Of a stretch of DNA of 64,000 bases, positions 25,484-33,564 are shown piece by piece (within the stretch, counting starts at the first letter, position 1; each line of letters starts with the position of its first letter). The stretch covers positions 23,126 through 87,125 of the forward strand of contig CAAGKF010000111.1 in NCBI GenBank assembly GCA_900770345.1, read 5' to 3'. Below the pieces are notes generated by a model. It was not told the DNA's origin and did no database searches. It saw nothing but the letters and a program-made list of their open reading frames with translations. A program made the translations under genes and the position numbers. This stretch comes from Lachnospiraceae bacterium. Its GTDB lineage: Bacteria > Bacillota > Clostridia > Lachnospirales > Lachnospiraceae.

Positions 25484-26521
25484 ATGAACAAAATTAACGG
25501 ATATCCTGACACCTTCCTGAAGGTTTCCGAAACCTCCCAGGAAGATATGACAACAATGCCCTTTCCTACTCCGGAAGTGAGTACTCCTTCGGAAAACGGA
25601 ACAAATCAGGGAGGAATGACAGAGGATCATACGCCCGTGATTCCTCTTCCCAATCCCGGCGAAGGGGGCCCTGTGTATACACCTCCGGAAGAAAACGCTC
25701 CGTCAGGCAACCGACCATCAGGCAGTATCCCCCCGATCAACCGCCCATCAGGAAGCCCCCCTTCAATCAATCGTCCAACAGGGAGCACTCCTTCGATCAA
25801 CCGTCCATCGGGGAGCACTCCTTCCTTCCCGCCCATCTTCCGTCCTGTATTTACCGGCTCAGGAAACGGCATCATAGGCGGAATCGCAGTGATACCCGGA
25901 ATTTCTTTTCCCTGCTTTAACTGCACCGCCACCACCTTCGGACGCGTCCGTGTCCTCAACGCTTCCACCGGTTATCAGCCCTTCTACGTGTATCTGGGCA
26001 ACTGGCTCATTGCCAGTCAGCTGGACAACGGCGACCTGACAAGCTACGTTCAGTCTGCCTCCGGTACCCAGACAGTTACCGTGTCAGGAGCCAACGGTTA
26101 TATTTATATCCAGAAAACCATCCAGGTGCGTTCCTCCTCTGCCGCAACCATTGCCATTATCAACACCCCCAGCGGTCTTGATCTGATGGAGATTTCCGAC
26201 CTTTCCTGTACTGCTCCGTCCGGCAGCACCTGCCTGCGTACCTGCAACCTGTCACCGGATCTTGGCCCATTTGACGTATCCGTAGATAACCGCGGCGGCA
26301 GCTTCACCGCTTTTACCAATGTCCGCTACCGTGAAGTAACCTCCTACAGCAGTTTCTATCCCGGCTGGTACCAGATTTATATCTCACGAAGCGGTTCCGT
26401 GCCCTCCAACGCCATTGCTGCAGCCTCTGCCAATCTGATGGCAGATACCTCCTACACCCTGTATATTTTTAACGCTCCTACCCCGACTGAAGGACTCCGT
26501 GCCATGATCGTATCCAACTGA
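25484..26521 (+). CDS. DUF4397 domain protein with proline-rich decapeptide repeats
   Basis: 345 residues with no signal peptide or membrane helix. The first 74 residues are low in complexity and Pro/Gly/Thr-rich. Residues 75-114 are four ten-residue repeats of the form INRPSGSTPS. After a Pro/Gly bridge ending GISFPCFNCTATT, a DUF4397 beta-sandwich domain begins (GRVRVLNASTGYQPFYVYLGNWLIASQLDNG, here as adjacent strands). A second half holds CTAPSGSTCLRTCNL and a final YTLYIFNAPT. Such a layout suits a structural or spore surface protein. The family has no known activity. AGAGAGG precedes the ATG. Confidence 0.75.
   Translation: MNKINGYPDTFLKVSETSQEDMTTMPFPTPEVSTPSENGTNQGGMTEDHTPVIPLPNPGEGGPVYTPPEENAPSGNRPSGSIPPINRPSGSPPSINRPTGSTPSINRPSGSTPSFPPIFRPVFTGSGNGIIGGIAVIPGISFPCFNCTATTFGRVRVLNASTGYQPFYVYLGNWLIASQLDNGDLTSYVQSASGTQTVTVSGANGYIYIQKTIQVRSSSAATIAIINTPSGLDLMEISDLSCTAPSGSTCLRTCNLSPDLGPFDVSVDNRGGSFTAFTNVRYREVTSYSSFYPGWYQIYISRSGSVPSNAIAAASANLMADTSYTLYIFNAPTPTEGLRAMIVSN
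25706..25825 (+). repeat. Four 30-base tandem repeats coding for NRPSGS decapeptides
   Basis: The units code for GNRPSGSIPP, INRPSGSPPS, INRPTGSTPS and INRPSGSTPS (residues 75-114). The copies differ at several bases, so the array is old rather than freshly amplified. Confidence 0.85.
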
Positions 26522-26583
26522 TACGGCGCAGGCTTTTCGCAGATCCTGCCTAAAAGCGACGTGCGCCGCCAGGCGCACCTAAA

Positions 26584-26620
26584 ATGCCCGCCGGGAGCTT
26601 TCCGGGCTCCCGGCGGGCAT
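26584..26620. terminator. Strong bidirectional terminator
   Basis: The 15-base arms ATGCCCGCCGGGAGC (26584-26598) and its exact complement (26606-26620) enclose a 7-base loop, between the convergent DUF4397 and M20 genes. The U-tract is weak on both sides. Confidence 0.75.
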
Positions 26621-26632
26621 ACATTCTTATCC

Positions 26633-28075
26633 TTAATACGTATCCAGCGGCGGCTTTACCGAATCCGGAAGAGGACAAGTGTACCTTCCTCCGTTTCGTT
26701 TTTTTACCTCCGCCTTCGCTGCCTCCATTACATCCGGCTGCTCCATGGTCCTGACCGCCGCAAGAGCCATGACCTTGGCAGCTGTCAGAAGTCCCTTATG
26801 TGCAATCGGGCTGCAGGTCTGCGCTGTCATCTGCCAGGTATGTCCCACATTTCCCACACAGCAGGTAGCTACATTGATATTCAGCGTGGGGACTGCATAG
26901 CCCACATCTCCCACATCAGTGGAACCTGCCTCCAGAACAATATTTCCGGGATCAAAAGGATGAATCTCACTGTCAAGAGGACGTGCCAGAATCTCCTCCA
27001 CCCGTTCCTCCCCGTATACGTTTCCTATCTCTGTTTCGATCATCTTCCGCGTCTGAGAATTGTAGGTATCCAGGAATTGCTTTGCCAGACAGTAATCCTC
27101 TTCCGTCCAGGCGGGTGCTCCGATCTCCTTCATACACTGATCCGCCACTTTTGCCAGGGCTTTGTTGGGAATATACTCCGTAAAAGCCATAGCCAGCTCG
27201 TAATCCATTTCTGTTTCAGTCATAAGAGCTGCGCCTTTGGCCACCTTGACTACACGCTCAAACAGCTCTTTTAACTGAGCCACATAAGGCGCCCTGACCT
27301 CATAGCGCACTGTTGCCCGGTCCTGCACAACATTGGGCGCCGTACCGCCTGCATCGATATAGGCATAATGAATCCTGGCCTCCGGGATCACATGCTCCCG
27401 CAGGTAATTGCAGCCTACGCTCATCAGCTCCACCGCATCCAGCGCGCTGCGCCCCAGATAGGGAGTAGCACCCGCATGGGCAGTCAGGCCCTTAAAATGG
27501 AAATTGGCTCCCATAATGGCATTGTTATGGGTATTATCTACCTTGTTCCTATCGGAGGGATGCCAGGTATATACAAAATCCACACCGTCAAAAACCCCGT
27601 CTCTTGCCATAAACTGCTTGGAGCCGGCGCCTTCCTCTGCAGGACAGCCAAAATAAATAACCGTTCCGTCTTTTCCCGTTTTTTCCAGATAGTTCTTCAC
27701 AGCAAAGGCTGCAGCCAGCGAACCTGCTCCCAGCGCGCTGTGACCGCAGCCATGCCCAGGCGCTCCTGCCACTCTCTCCTGCTTTACCGGTCTGGCGGCT
27801 TCCTGGCTTAAACCGGACAGCGCATCGTATTCTCCCAGAATACCCACAACCGGTTTTCCTGTGCCCTGCCCGAAGGTTCCTTTGAAGCAGGTGGGTATTC
27901 CGGCAAGTCCTGTTTCCACCTGAAATCCTTCCTCCGCCAAAAGCTTCTCCAGAAGCTCTGCTGACCGGTATTCATGAAAAGCCAGCTCCGCGTATTCCCA
28001 TATCTTATCATTTGCATCCAGGATGCGGGCCTGACAGTTTTCCACTGCTTCTGTGATCAGTTCCAAGTCTCTCAT
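26633..28075 (-). CDS. M20 family amidohydrolase (AbgB-like)
   Basis: 480 residues. Zinc-dependent hydrolase of the M20D amidohydrolase group. Catalytic features: GHGCGHSALGAGS for the first metal ligand, CPAEEGAGSKQFM for the catalytic Glu, TWHPSDRNKVDN, and a lid domain with FKGLTAHAGATPYLGRSALDA. AbgB of E. coli releases p-aminobenzoate and glutamate. Others cleave N-acyl amino acids. The gene starts five bases after an amino-acid ABC ATPase, so the substrate is probably an imported amino acid conjugate. This is inference. Confidence 0.85.
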   Translation of the reverse strand: MRDLELITEAVENCQARILDANDKIWEYAELAFHEYRSAELLEKLLAEEGFQVETGLAGIPTCFKGTFGQGTGKPVVGILGEYDALSGLSQEAARPVKQERVAGAPGHGCGHSALGAGSLAAAFAVKNYLEKTGKDGTVIYFGCPAEEGAGSKQFMARDGVFDGVDFVYTWHPSDRNKVDNTHNNAIMGANFHFKGLTAHAGATPYLGRSALDAVELMSVGCNYLREHVIPEARIHYAYIDAGGTAPNVVQDRATVRYEVRAPYVAQLKELFERVVKVAKGAALMTETEMDYELAMAFTEYIPNKALAKVADQCMKEIGAPAWTEEDYCLAKQFLDTYNSQTRKMIETEIGNVYGEERVEEILARPLDSEIHPFDPGNIVLEAGSTDVGDVGYAVPTLNINVATCCVGNVGHTWQMTAQTCSPIAHKGLLTAAKVMALAAVRTMEQPDVMEAAKAEVKKRNGGRYTCPLPDSVKPPLDTY

Positions 28076-28080
28076 AGGTT

Positions 28081-28848
28081 TTACAGCACCTTTCCTAAAA
28101 ATTCTATGGTTCTGGGATTCTTCGGATGGCTGAACAGCTCCTCCGGCGTTCCCTTTTCCTGAATCATTCCGTTATCAATAAAGAACACCCGGTCACTGAC
28201 CTCTCTCGCAAATCCCATTTCATGAGTCACGATCGCAATGGTCATACCGGAATCTGCCAGATCCCTGACAACATTCAGAACTTCCTTTACCATTTCCGGA
28301 TCCAGGGCAGATGTAGGCTCATCAAACAGCATCACATCCGGCTCCATAGCCAGCGCTCTTACAATTGCCAGCCTCTGCTTCTGGCCGCCAGACAGCTTCC
28401 CGGGATACTCATCCTTTTTGTCAATCAGACCAACTCTTTTTAAAAGCTGGCAGGCCTTCTCCTCCGCTTCCGCCCTGGGCACCTTTTTCTCCAGCATGGG
28501 TGTCAGAGTAATATTATCGATCACCTTCAGATGCGGGAATACATTAAAGCTTTGGAATACCATTCCCATATGCTGGCGGAACTGGTCAATATTGACCGAT
28601 TTATCCGTAATATCCGTCCCCCGAAAACAAACCTTTCCGGAAGTGGGAACCTCCAGAAGGTTGAGGCAGCGAAGAAACGTGCTCTTCCCGCCGCCGCTGG
28701 GCCCGATGATGGAAACCACCTCTCCCTCGTAAATGGACTCCGTAATCCCTTTTAATACCTCTAGCTTTCCAAAGGATTTCTTCAGATTTTCCACCTGGAT
28801 GATCGGCACTTTTTTTCCCTCAGCATCCGTTCTCTCATTACCGCTCAT
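28081..28848 (-). CDS. Polar amino acid ABC transporter, ATPase
   Basis: 255 residues. Walker A GPSGGGKST, Q-loop MVFQSFNVFPHL, signature LSGGQKQRLAIVRAL, Walker B VMLFDEPTSALDPE and the His switch VTHEMGFA are all in order, as in GlnQ/HisP-type importers. Its start lies 11 bases inside the permease gene, so the two are translationally coupled. The first 15 residues (MSGNERTDAEGKKVP) are an unusual polar extension. Confidence 0.95.
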   Translation of the reverse strand: MSGNERTDAEGKKVPIIQVENLKKSFGKLEVLKGITESIYEGEVVSIIGPSGGGKSTFLRCLNLLEVPTSGKVCFRGTDITDKSVNIDQFRQHMGMVFQSFNVFPHLKVIDNITLTPMLEKKVPRAEAEEKACQLLKRVGLIDKKDEYPGKLSGGQKQRLAIVRALAMEPDVMLFDEPTSALDPEMVKEVLNVVRDLADSGMTIAIVTHEMGFAREVSDRVFFIDNGMIQEKGTPEELFSHPKNPRTIEFLGKVL

Positions 28849-29503
28849 TCCGGTTCATCCTCCATTCCGCATATTCCATCATTTTTCCAAGCACCGTAGT
28901 TACCAGCAGATAGATCATGCCGGCAATGATAATGGACTCCACCTGACGAAAGGTGGCGGAAGCCACGGTCTTGTAGGATGTGGTCAGCTCATTGATAAAG
29001 AAAACGGAAGCCAGGGAAGCCTGCTTGATCATGGTAATAAACTCATTTCCCAGCGCAGGCAGAATATTTTTTACCGCCTGAGGAAGAATGATTCTGGTCA
29101 TCGCATGGCGTCCCGTCATACCCAAGCTTCGCGCCGCCTCCATCTGCCCCTTATCCACAGCCTGAATACCGGCTCGGATGACCTCTGCCACATAGGAGCT
29201 GGCATTTACGATCAATGCGATGATAATGCAGGTGGTATCGGGAATATTCACCCGAACCACCTTGGGCAGAAAAATCCAGAAGAAATACAGCTGAAGAAGA
29301 ATCGGGGTTCCCCGCAGCACCCAGACGTAAAACCGTACAAACAGATGAAAGGGCTTAAACCTGGAAAGGCGCAGCACTGCCAGCAAAATACCGATCACAG
29401 TGCCGAAAAGCACGGTGATCGCCGCCAGGCAAAGGGTGCCTGCCAGTCCCTGTATGTAAACATAGCTGTAACGGTTCCACATTTTCAGAATGGTTTCCAA
29501 CAT
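28838..29503 (-). CDS. Polar amino acid ABC transporter, permease
   Basis: 221 residues with about five membrane helices. The N-terminal helix and the EAA loop (RSLGMTGRHAMTRIILPQAVKNILPALGNEF, here read as ARSLGMTGRHAM and ILPQAVKNILPALG) mark the HisM/GlnP family. It conducts the substrate across the membrane with the ATPase and the lipoprotein. It lies 25 bases after the binding-protein gene. Confidence 0.95.
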   Translation of the reverse strand: MLETILKMWNRYSYVYIQGLAGTLCLAAITVLFGTVIGILLAVLRLSRFKPFHLFVRFYVWVLRGTPILLQLYFFWIFLPKVVRVNIPDTTCIIIALIVNASSYVAEVIRAGIQAVDKGQMEAARSLGMTGRHAMTRIILPQAVKNILPALGNEFITMIKQASLASVFFINELTTSYKTVASATFRQVESIIIAGMIYLLVTTVLGKMMEYAEWRMNRNER

Positions 29504-29528
29504 AATATAAGACCTCTCCCAACTTCAA

Positions 29529-30512
29529 TTACAGTCCAAGACTTCTTGCGTAATCGCTGTATTCCTCATGCCACTTGGCAAAAGTTCCGTCCTCTACCAC
29601 CTGGTCGATGATCTCATTGATCCGGTCACAGAGCTTTGTCTCTCCTTTCGGCATACCGGCTCTTGTTCCCTGTACCGTCTCATCCACAGTAAAGGAAAAA
29701 TCCGGGACGATCGTCATGCCGCAGCCGTCATTCGCATCAATATAAAGCTGAGCAGTAGTCTTCTCTGTTACCACAGCGTCTGCCTTGCCCTCCTGTACCA
29801 TCAGGAAGCCGTCTGTAGTTGCCGATACTCTTTTCAGCTCCTTCATGGCCGGGATCTGCTCATTGGCGAACATTTCCTGAAGAGAACCGCTCTGTACAAC
29901 AACTGTTTTATCTGCCAGATCATCCGCGGATTTAATGCTCTCCAGATTCTCATCGCGAACCATCAGACCATAGGATACCGCCTCATCCTCGAAGAAATAA
30001 CCGTTAGAAAGCTCCATGGCCTCTGCCCTTGAAGGAGTATAAGCCAGCGCGGAAAGAGCAATATCATATCTTCCCTCGGTAATGCCTGTCAGAACGGCCT
30101 CAAATTCCAGAGGCACAATCCTGCACTCCACACCCAGCTGATCCGCAATGAAGCGTGCCATCTCAATATCAGCGCCTACATATTTTTCATCTCCCTGCTT
30201 AGAGGGGTCAATAAACTCATAAGGAGCAAAATAAGGCTCCGTAGCTACTTCAATATAACCTCTTGCCAGGATATCATCCAACCGACTGCCTCCGTCTCCC
30301 TCTGCCTGGGATGAACTCTCTTCTTCCGTTTCCGCCGCAGAAGAGGCTTCCGATGAACTCTCCGCCGCGGTATCCCCCGTACTCTCTGCCGCCTTTTCTG
30401 ATGAAGCGATGGTCGGCGCGGACCCTAAAGCGGAACATCCTCCCAGCAAAGCGATGGATAAAGCTGCTGCCGCTGCCGTTGCTGCCATTTTTCTTAAACC
30501 ATTCTTTCTCAT
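29529..30512 (-). CDS. Amino acid ABC transporter substrate-binding lipoprotein
   Basis: 327 residues. Lipobox LGGC gives a lipid-anchored Cys26, then a long Ser/Ala/Glu linker (27-75). The solute-binding domain (SBP type 3) starts at GYIEVATEPYFAPYEFIDP and includes GADIEMARFIADQLG, ALTYTPSRAE-like (here ALAYTPSRAE) and the C-terminal FAKWHEEYSDYARSLG. The ligand type is polar or cyclic amino acids and cannot be fixed from sequence. It has a full-consensus promoter and should be the most highly expressed gene of the operon. Confidence 0.93.
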   Translation of the reverse strand: MRKNGLRKMAATAAAAALSIALLGGCSALGSAPTIASSEKAAESTGDTAAESSSEASSAAETEEESSSQAEGDGGSRLDDILARGYIEVATEPYFAPYEFIDPSKQGDEKYVGADIEMARFIADQLGVECRIVPLEFEAVLTGITEGRYDIALSALAYTPSRAEAMELSNGYFFEDEAVSYGLMVRDENLESIKSADDLADKTVVVQSGSLQEMFANEQIPAMKELKRVSATTDGFLMVQEGKADAVVTEKTTAQLYIDANDGCGMTIVPDFSFTVDETVQGTRAGMPKGETKLCDRINEIIDQVVEDGTFAKWHEEYSDYARSLGL

Positions 30513-30583
30513 ACCCGTTATCCTCCCGTTTCTGAAATTTTATTTTGATATTACTTTATCGTGCTAATGTGATAACAGGTGAA

Positions 30584-30612
30584 ATTATAAGGGATAGACG
30601 CAATTCTGTCAA
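30584..30612 (-). promoter_or_regulatory. Consensus promoter of the amino acid transporter operon
   Basis: On the minus strand a perfect TTGACA (30607-30612), a 17-base spacer, and a perfect TATAAT (30584-30589). The 302 bases between the binding-protein gene and dhaM (30513-30814) hold this promoter, a 70-base leader and the dha terminator. I see nothing else there. Confidence 0.9.
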
Positions 30613-30712
30613 GTGTTTTTTCTATAATCTGATCTCCACCTGATTTCATATGTTACTTTTCCGATCAGGCAGACTGCAGCGATATGCAAAAGCAGGATCC
30701 CAGCCAAAAAAT

Positions 30713-30761
30713 AAAAGGCTTTCTTTCAGACATCCGTCGGATCTCCGAAAAAAAGCCTTTT
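30713..30761 (-). terminator. Terminator of the dha genes
   Basis: The arms AAAAGGCTTT (30713-30722) and AAAGCCTTTT (30752-30761) enclose a second small hairpin (ATCCG/CGGAT). On the minus strand the T-rich run TTTATTTTTT follows. Confidence 0.85.
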
Positions 30762-30814
30762 CTCTTTGGGGAGCAGGCCGCAGTCACGCATCCGCTTCCG
30801 GGAAAATACTTTCC

Positions 30815-31204
30815 CTACAGCTTCCGCATCTCCCTGACCTTTTCAAGCTCCTTTAATATCTCTTCAAATCCCATACCGCCCACAGCATTGACAGAAGCCA
30901 CCACAGCGCCTTCCACCAGCGGGCAGTCCGCCATGGCAATCTTTTTGTCTTCCATCATCTCCAGTACCATCTCCGTCGTCATCACGGCGCTTCCCAGATC
31001 CATCAGAACGATCACGCCGTCATCCGAATAAACGCTCTCAATGGCATTGCTGATCCGTTCAAAGCTGGTCCCGAAGCTTCCGTCCTCCAGTCCTCCGGCC
31101 GGTGCAATAGCAGCATCCCTGGCCATCATAGCTGTCAGCTCCACCACGCTTTTAGCAAGATTTTCACTGTGAGAGACGATCACCAGTCCTACCAGGATGT
31201 CCAC
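30815..31204 (-). CDS. dhaM: PTS-dependent dihydroxyacetone kinase, phosphotransfer subunit DhaM
   Basis: 129 residues, a single EIIA-mannose-type domain. DhaM passes phosphate from HPr to the ADP held by DhaL. The phosphorylated His is in LVIVSHSENLAKSV (near residue 11). DGVIVLMDLGSAVMTTEMVLE is a family block. The HPr and EI-like domains found fused in E. coli DhaM are absent, the usual Gram-positive form. The start is a GTG with AAGGAGA only three bases away, a short spacing, so a downstream start is possible. Last gene of the dha set. Confidence 0.92.
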   Translation of the reverse strand: MDILVGLVIVSHSENLAKSVVELTAMMARDAAIAPAGGLEDGSFGTSFERISNAIESVYSDDGVIVLMDLGSAVMTTEMVLEMMEDKKIAMADCPLVEGAVVASVNAVGGMGFEEILKELEKVREMRKL

Positions 31205-31261
31205 TCTCCTTTCTTTACGCCGGCATACTGTGTACCTTCACAGCCTGTGACCGGCAAATTT

Positions 31262-31885
31262 CTACAGCATATCCTTCACAGTTTCCAGCATAAAGGAGAA
31301 GGAAGTGGCTCCCGGATCCTGATGTCCCAGCCCGCGCTCTCCTACATAGCTGGCACGGCCCTTTGTGGCAACCAGTTCCTTTGTATGCTCTGCGCCTGTC
31401 CAGGATGCCCGGCAGCCTGCTTCCAGCACAGCCTTCGCATCCGTACCGGTCAGGAAAGCTTCTTTCATGGCAGACACAGCCGGCACCATGGCGTCCAGCA
31501 TCGTAGCTTCCTCCACAGTTGCCTTCCCTCTCTGCTTTACAGCTTCAACAGCCGCGTCCATGGCCTTCAGGAAATCCTCCATTCCCATCTCAGTTTTGCC
31601 GCCGAGAGCCATTCCCATCTTCATATAGGCGGAGCCGTACAGCGGCCCGGAAGCGCCTCCCACAGTGGATACCAGAGCCATACCGGCTGTTTTTAAGATC
31701 GTTCCGATATCCTTATCCTCCAGCGCCGGAAGCTTCTTTTCCACTTCGGCAAAACCTCTTGCCAGATTGATCCCGTGGTCACTGTCGCCGATGGGCTGAT
31801 CCAGCTTTGTCAGGTATTCCTTCTGTTCTTCGATCTTCTCCGCGATTTTCTTCAAAACGGAAATCACCATCTTGTTGTCTGCCAT
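31262..31885 (-). CDS. dhaL: Dihydroxyacetone kinase, ADP-binding subunit DhaL
   Basis: 207 residues, one all-helical DhaL domain. The metal and ADP loop DQPIGDSDHGINLARGF (about 28-44) and the GGASGPLYGSAYMKMG segment (76-91) are intact. The final turn GHQDPGATSFSFMLE closes the nucleotide site. It acts with DhaK and DhaM in the cytosol to phosphorylate dihydroxyacetone. It lies 28 bases after dhaK. Confidence 0.95.
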   Translation of the reverse strand: MADNKMVISVLKKIAEKIEEQKEYLTKLDQPIGDSDHGINLARGFAEVEKKLPALEDKDIGTILKTAGMALVSTVGGASGPLYGSAYMKMGMALGGKTEMGMEDFLKAMDAAVEAVKQRGKATVEEATMLDAMVPAVSAMKEAFLTGTDAKAVLEAGCRASWTGAEHTKELVATKGRASYVGERGLGHQDPGATSFSFMLETVKDML

Positions 31886-31913
31886 TTTTCTGCCATCTCC
31901 TTTTTATCCGTTT

Positions 31914-32903
31914 TTATTCTTTCCAGGCCGGAGTATCCGCCTTTGCATCCAGAAGCTCCTTCATCTGCTCATCCAGCTTCAGAAGAGAAATGGAAAAGCC
32001 CTGCATCTCGATAGAGGTCATGTATTCACCCACCAGCGTGCGGTAAACCCTGATTCCCTTTGCAGCCAGCACATCTGCCACATGGTTATTGATAATAAAC
32101 AGCTCCATCAAAGGCGTCGCGCCGGAGCCGTTGATCAGTACAGCCACTTCGCTTCCGCTGTAATCAATATCTGCCAGGATTTTGTCCAGCAGAAGATCTG
32201 CCACCTCGTCAGCCGGCCTCATGGCCTCCTTGTGGGTACCGGGCTCACCATGGATTCCGATTCCCACCTCCATCTCATCCTCGCTCAGCTCAAAACCGGG
32301 CTTTCCGGCTGCCGGAACCGTACAGGGAGCAATAGCCGCGCCCATGGTGCGCACATTATCAATAACCTTCTGGGCAACTGACTGAACCTCATCCAGATCT
32401 GCTCCTGTCTCTGCCAGCGCGCCTGCGATCTTGTGAACAAAGACCGTTCCGGCCACGCCTCTGCGCCCTACGGTATAAAGGCTTCCGTCCACCGCCACGT
32501 CATCATTTGTCACCACCTGCTTTACAGTGATACCCTCCATCTCAGCCATCTCAGCCGCCATCTCAAAATTCATAACATCGCCGGTGTAATTTTTCACTAC
32601 CATCAGGACGCCCTTATCCGTGGCAATGGCCTTGATTCCTTCCAGAATCTGATCCGGAGTCGGGGAGGTAAACACAGCTCCGGCTACCGCCGCATCCAGC
32701 ATGCCTTCTCCCACGAATCCTCCGTGAGCCGGTTCATGGCCGCTTCCGCCGCCGCTGATCAATGCAACCTTATCTTCTTTTTTTACTGCACGGACCACCA
32801 CATTCCCACAGTCCAGCTTCCGCAGATGCTTCGGATAAGCCTTCACCATACCCTGGATCATCTGATTTTCAACCTGATCTACCGCATTGATAAATTTCTT
32901 CAT
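31914..32903 (-). CDS. dhaK: Dihydroxyacetone kinase, substrate-binding subunit DhaK
   Basis: 329 residues from the ATG at 32901-32903. The reading frame allows six more codons, but GGGAGG lies eight bases before this ATG. Dihydroxyacetone binds covalently to the His in VGIGIHGEPG. LISGGGSGHEPAHGGFVG and VMVVKNYTGD-like (VLMVVKNYTGDVMNF) line the site. It forms the kinase with DhaL and DhaM. Coming directly after glycerol genes, it lets the cell use dihydroxyacetone from glycerol oxidation or the medium. Confidence 0.96.
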   Translation of the reverse strand: MKKFINAVDQVENQMIQGMVKAYPKHLRKLDCGNVVVRAVKKEDKVALISGGGSGHEPAHGGFVGEGMLDAAVAGAVFTSPTPDQILEGIKAIATDKGVLMVVKNYTGDVMNFEMAAEMAEMEGITVKQVVTNDDVAVDGSLYTVGRRGVAGTVFVHKIAGALAETGADLDEVQSVAQKVIDNVRTMGAAIAPCTVPAAGKPGFELSEDEMEVGIGIHGEPGTHKEAMRPADEVADLLLDKILADIDYSGSEVAVLINGSGATPLMELFIINNHVADVLAAKGIRVYRTLVGEYMTSIEMQGFSISLLKLDEQMKELLDAKADTPAWKE

Positions 32904-32937
32904 TCCGCAAACCTCCCTCATCCATTATTTCTGTTTC

Positions 32938-33141
32938 TTATTCTTTATCCGACAGGCAGTTCATATCATTCAGTCCGCAGGTCTTGTCCTCTTCACCCGA
33001 GAGACAATTCATATCATTTAAACCACAGGATGTATCCTCCCCGCCTTCCAGACAGTTCATATCATTTAAGCCGCAGGTTTTTTCCTCGTCGCTGATCCCG
33101 TTTAAATTGGCCCAGCCTGATGCCTTTTTCTTCTCTTCCAT
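32938..33141 (-). CDS. Small Cys-repeat protein, three CGLNDMNCL units
   Basis: 67 residues, family not recognised. The ATG at 33139-33141 has AAGGAGG six bases upstream; an earlier in-frame ATG at 33165 lacks one. The protein is acidic and soluble, with no signal or membrane segment. Three identical nonapeptides, CGLNDMNCL, recur every 16 residues (Cys23/30, 39/46 and 55/62), joined by acidic spacers such as EGGEDTS and SGEEDKT. A Cys-free fourth unit may be seen at ANLNGISDEEKT. The coding repeats differ only at third positions, so the peptide is under selection. It lies between dhaK and a DUF1667 gene. Metal or cluster binding, or disulfide chemistry, is possible but unproven. Confidence 0.8.
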   Translation of the reverse strand: MEEKKKASGWANLNGISDEEKTCGLNDMNCLEGGEDTSCGLNDMNCLSGEEDKTCGLNDMNCLSDKE

Positions 33142-33201
33142 AGGTTCCTCCTTTTCTGTTTTCACTGCGTTTGCCGTTTTCCGGGCAATTTTCTTCTGAT
33201 A

Positions 33202-33561
33202 TCATTCTACATTTCCCGTGGCGATGATGTCAACCCCGGTTCCGGCCGCATCTGCCACGATCACATCCCCGATATGGACCGGCGCCTTTACGGTAATCCC
33301 CTTCAGTGCCTTCACACAGTCAAAGATCTTGTCCTTCGGGATATCCGACCTGGTTTTTACAGACACGGTCACATCCGTTCCTCCCTCTACCATCACTGTG
33401 CTGGTCACGATCCGGGTAGGATTGGTCACTTCTTTTCTCGCATAATCATCGCCCCGCTTACAGGTATTTCCTTCTACCTTAAGCACTTCACCGGCCTCCA
33501 TGGTCACCGTCACCGGACAGCCCAGAGGACAGCCGATACAGATCAATTCTCTTTTTTCCAT
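33202..33561 (-). CDS. DUF1667 protein, probable glycerol-3-phosphate dehydrogenase partner
   Basis: 119 residues. An N-terminal Cys-rich block (CIGCPLGCPVTV, 8-19) and a further Cys in NTCKRGDDYARKEVTNPTR (about 32-50) look like a metal or Fe-S site, and a compact C-terminal domain follows (TVKAPVHIGDVIVADAAGTG). DUF1667 genes are regularly found next to glpA and an NAD/FAD oxidoreductase in clostridia, as here. No function is proven. GAGGAGG precedes the ATG, which sits just before the stop of the upstream gene. Confidence 0.82.
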   Translation of the reverse strand: MEKRELICIGCPLGCPVTVTMEAGEVLKVEGNTCKRGDDYARKEVTNPTRIVTSTVMVEGGTDVTVSVKTRSDIPKDKIFDCVKALKGITVKAPVHIGDVIVADAAGTGVDIIATGNVE

Positions 33562-33564
33562 CGC

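Noticed and set aside
25706..25825. CRISPR-like tandem array
   Set aside because: The units are direct, uninterrupted 30-base coding repeats without spacers.
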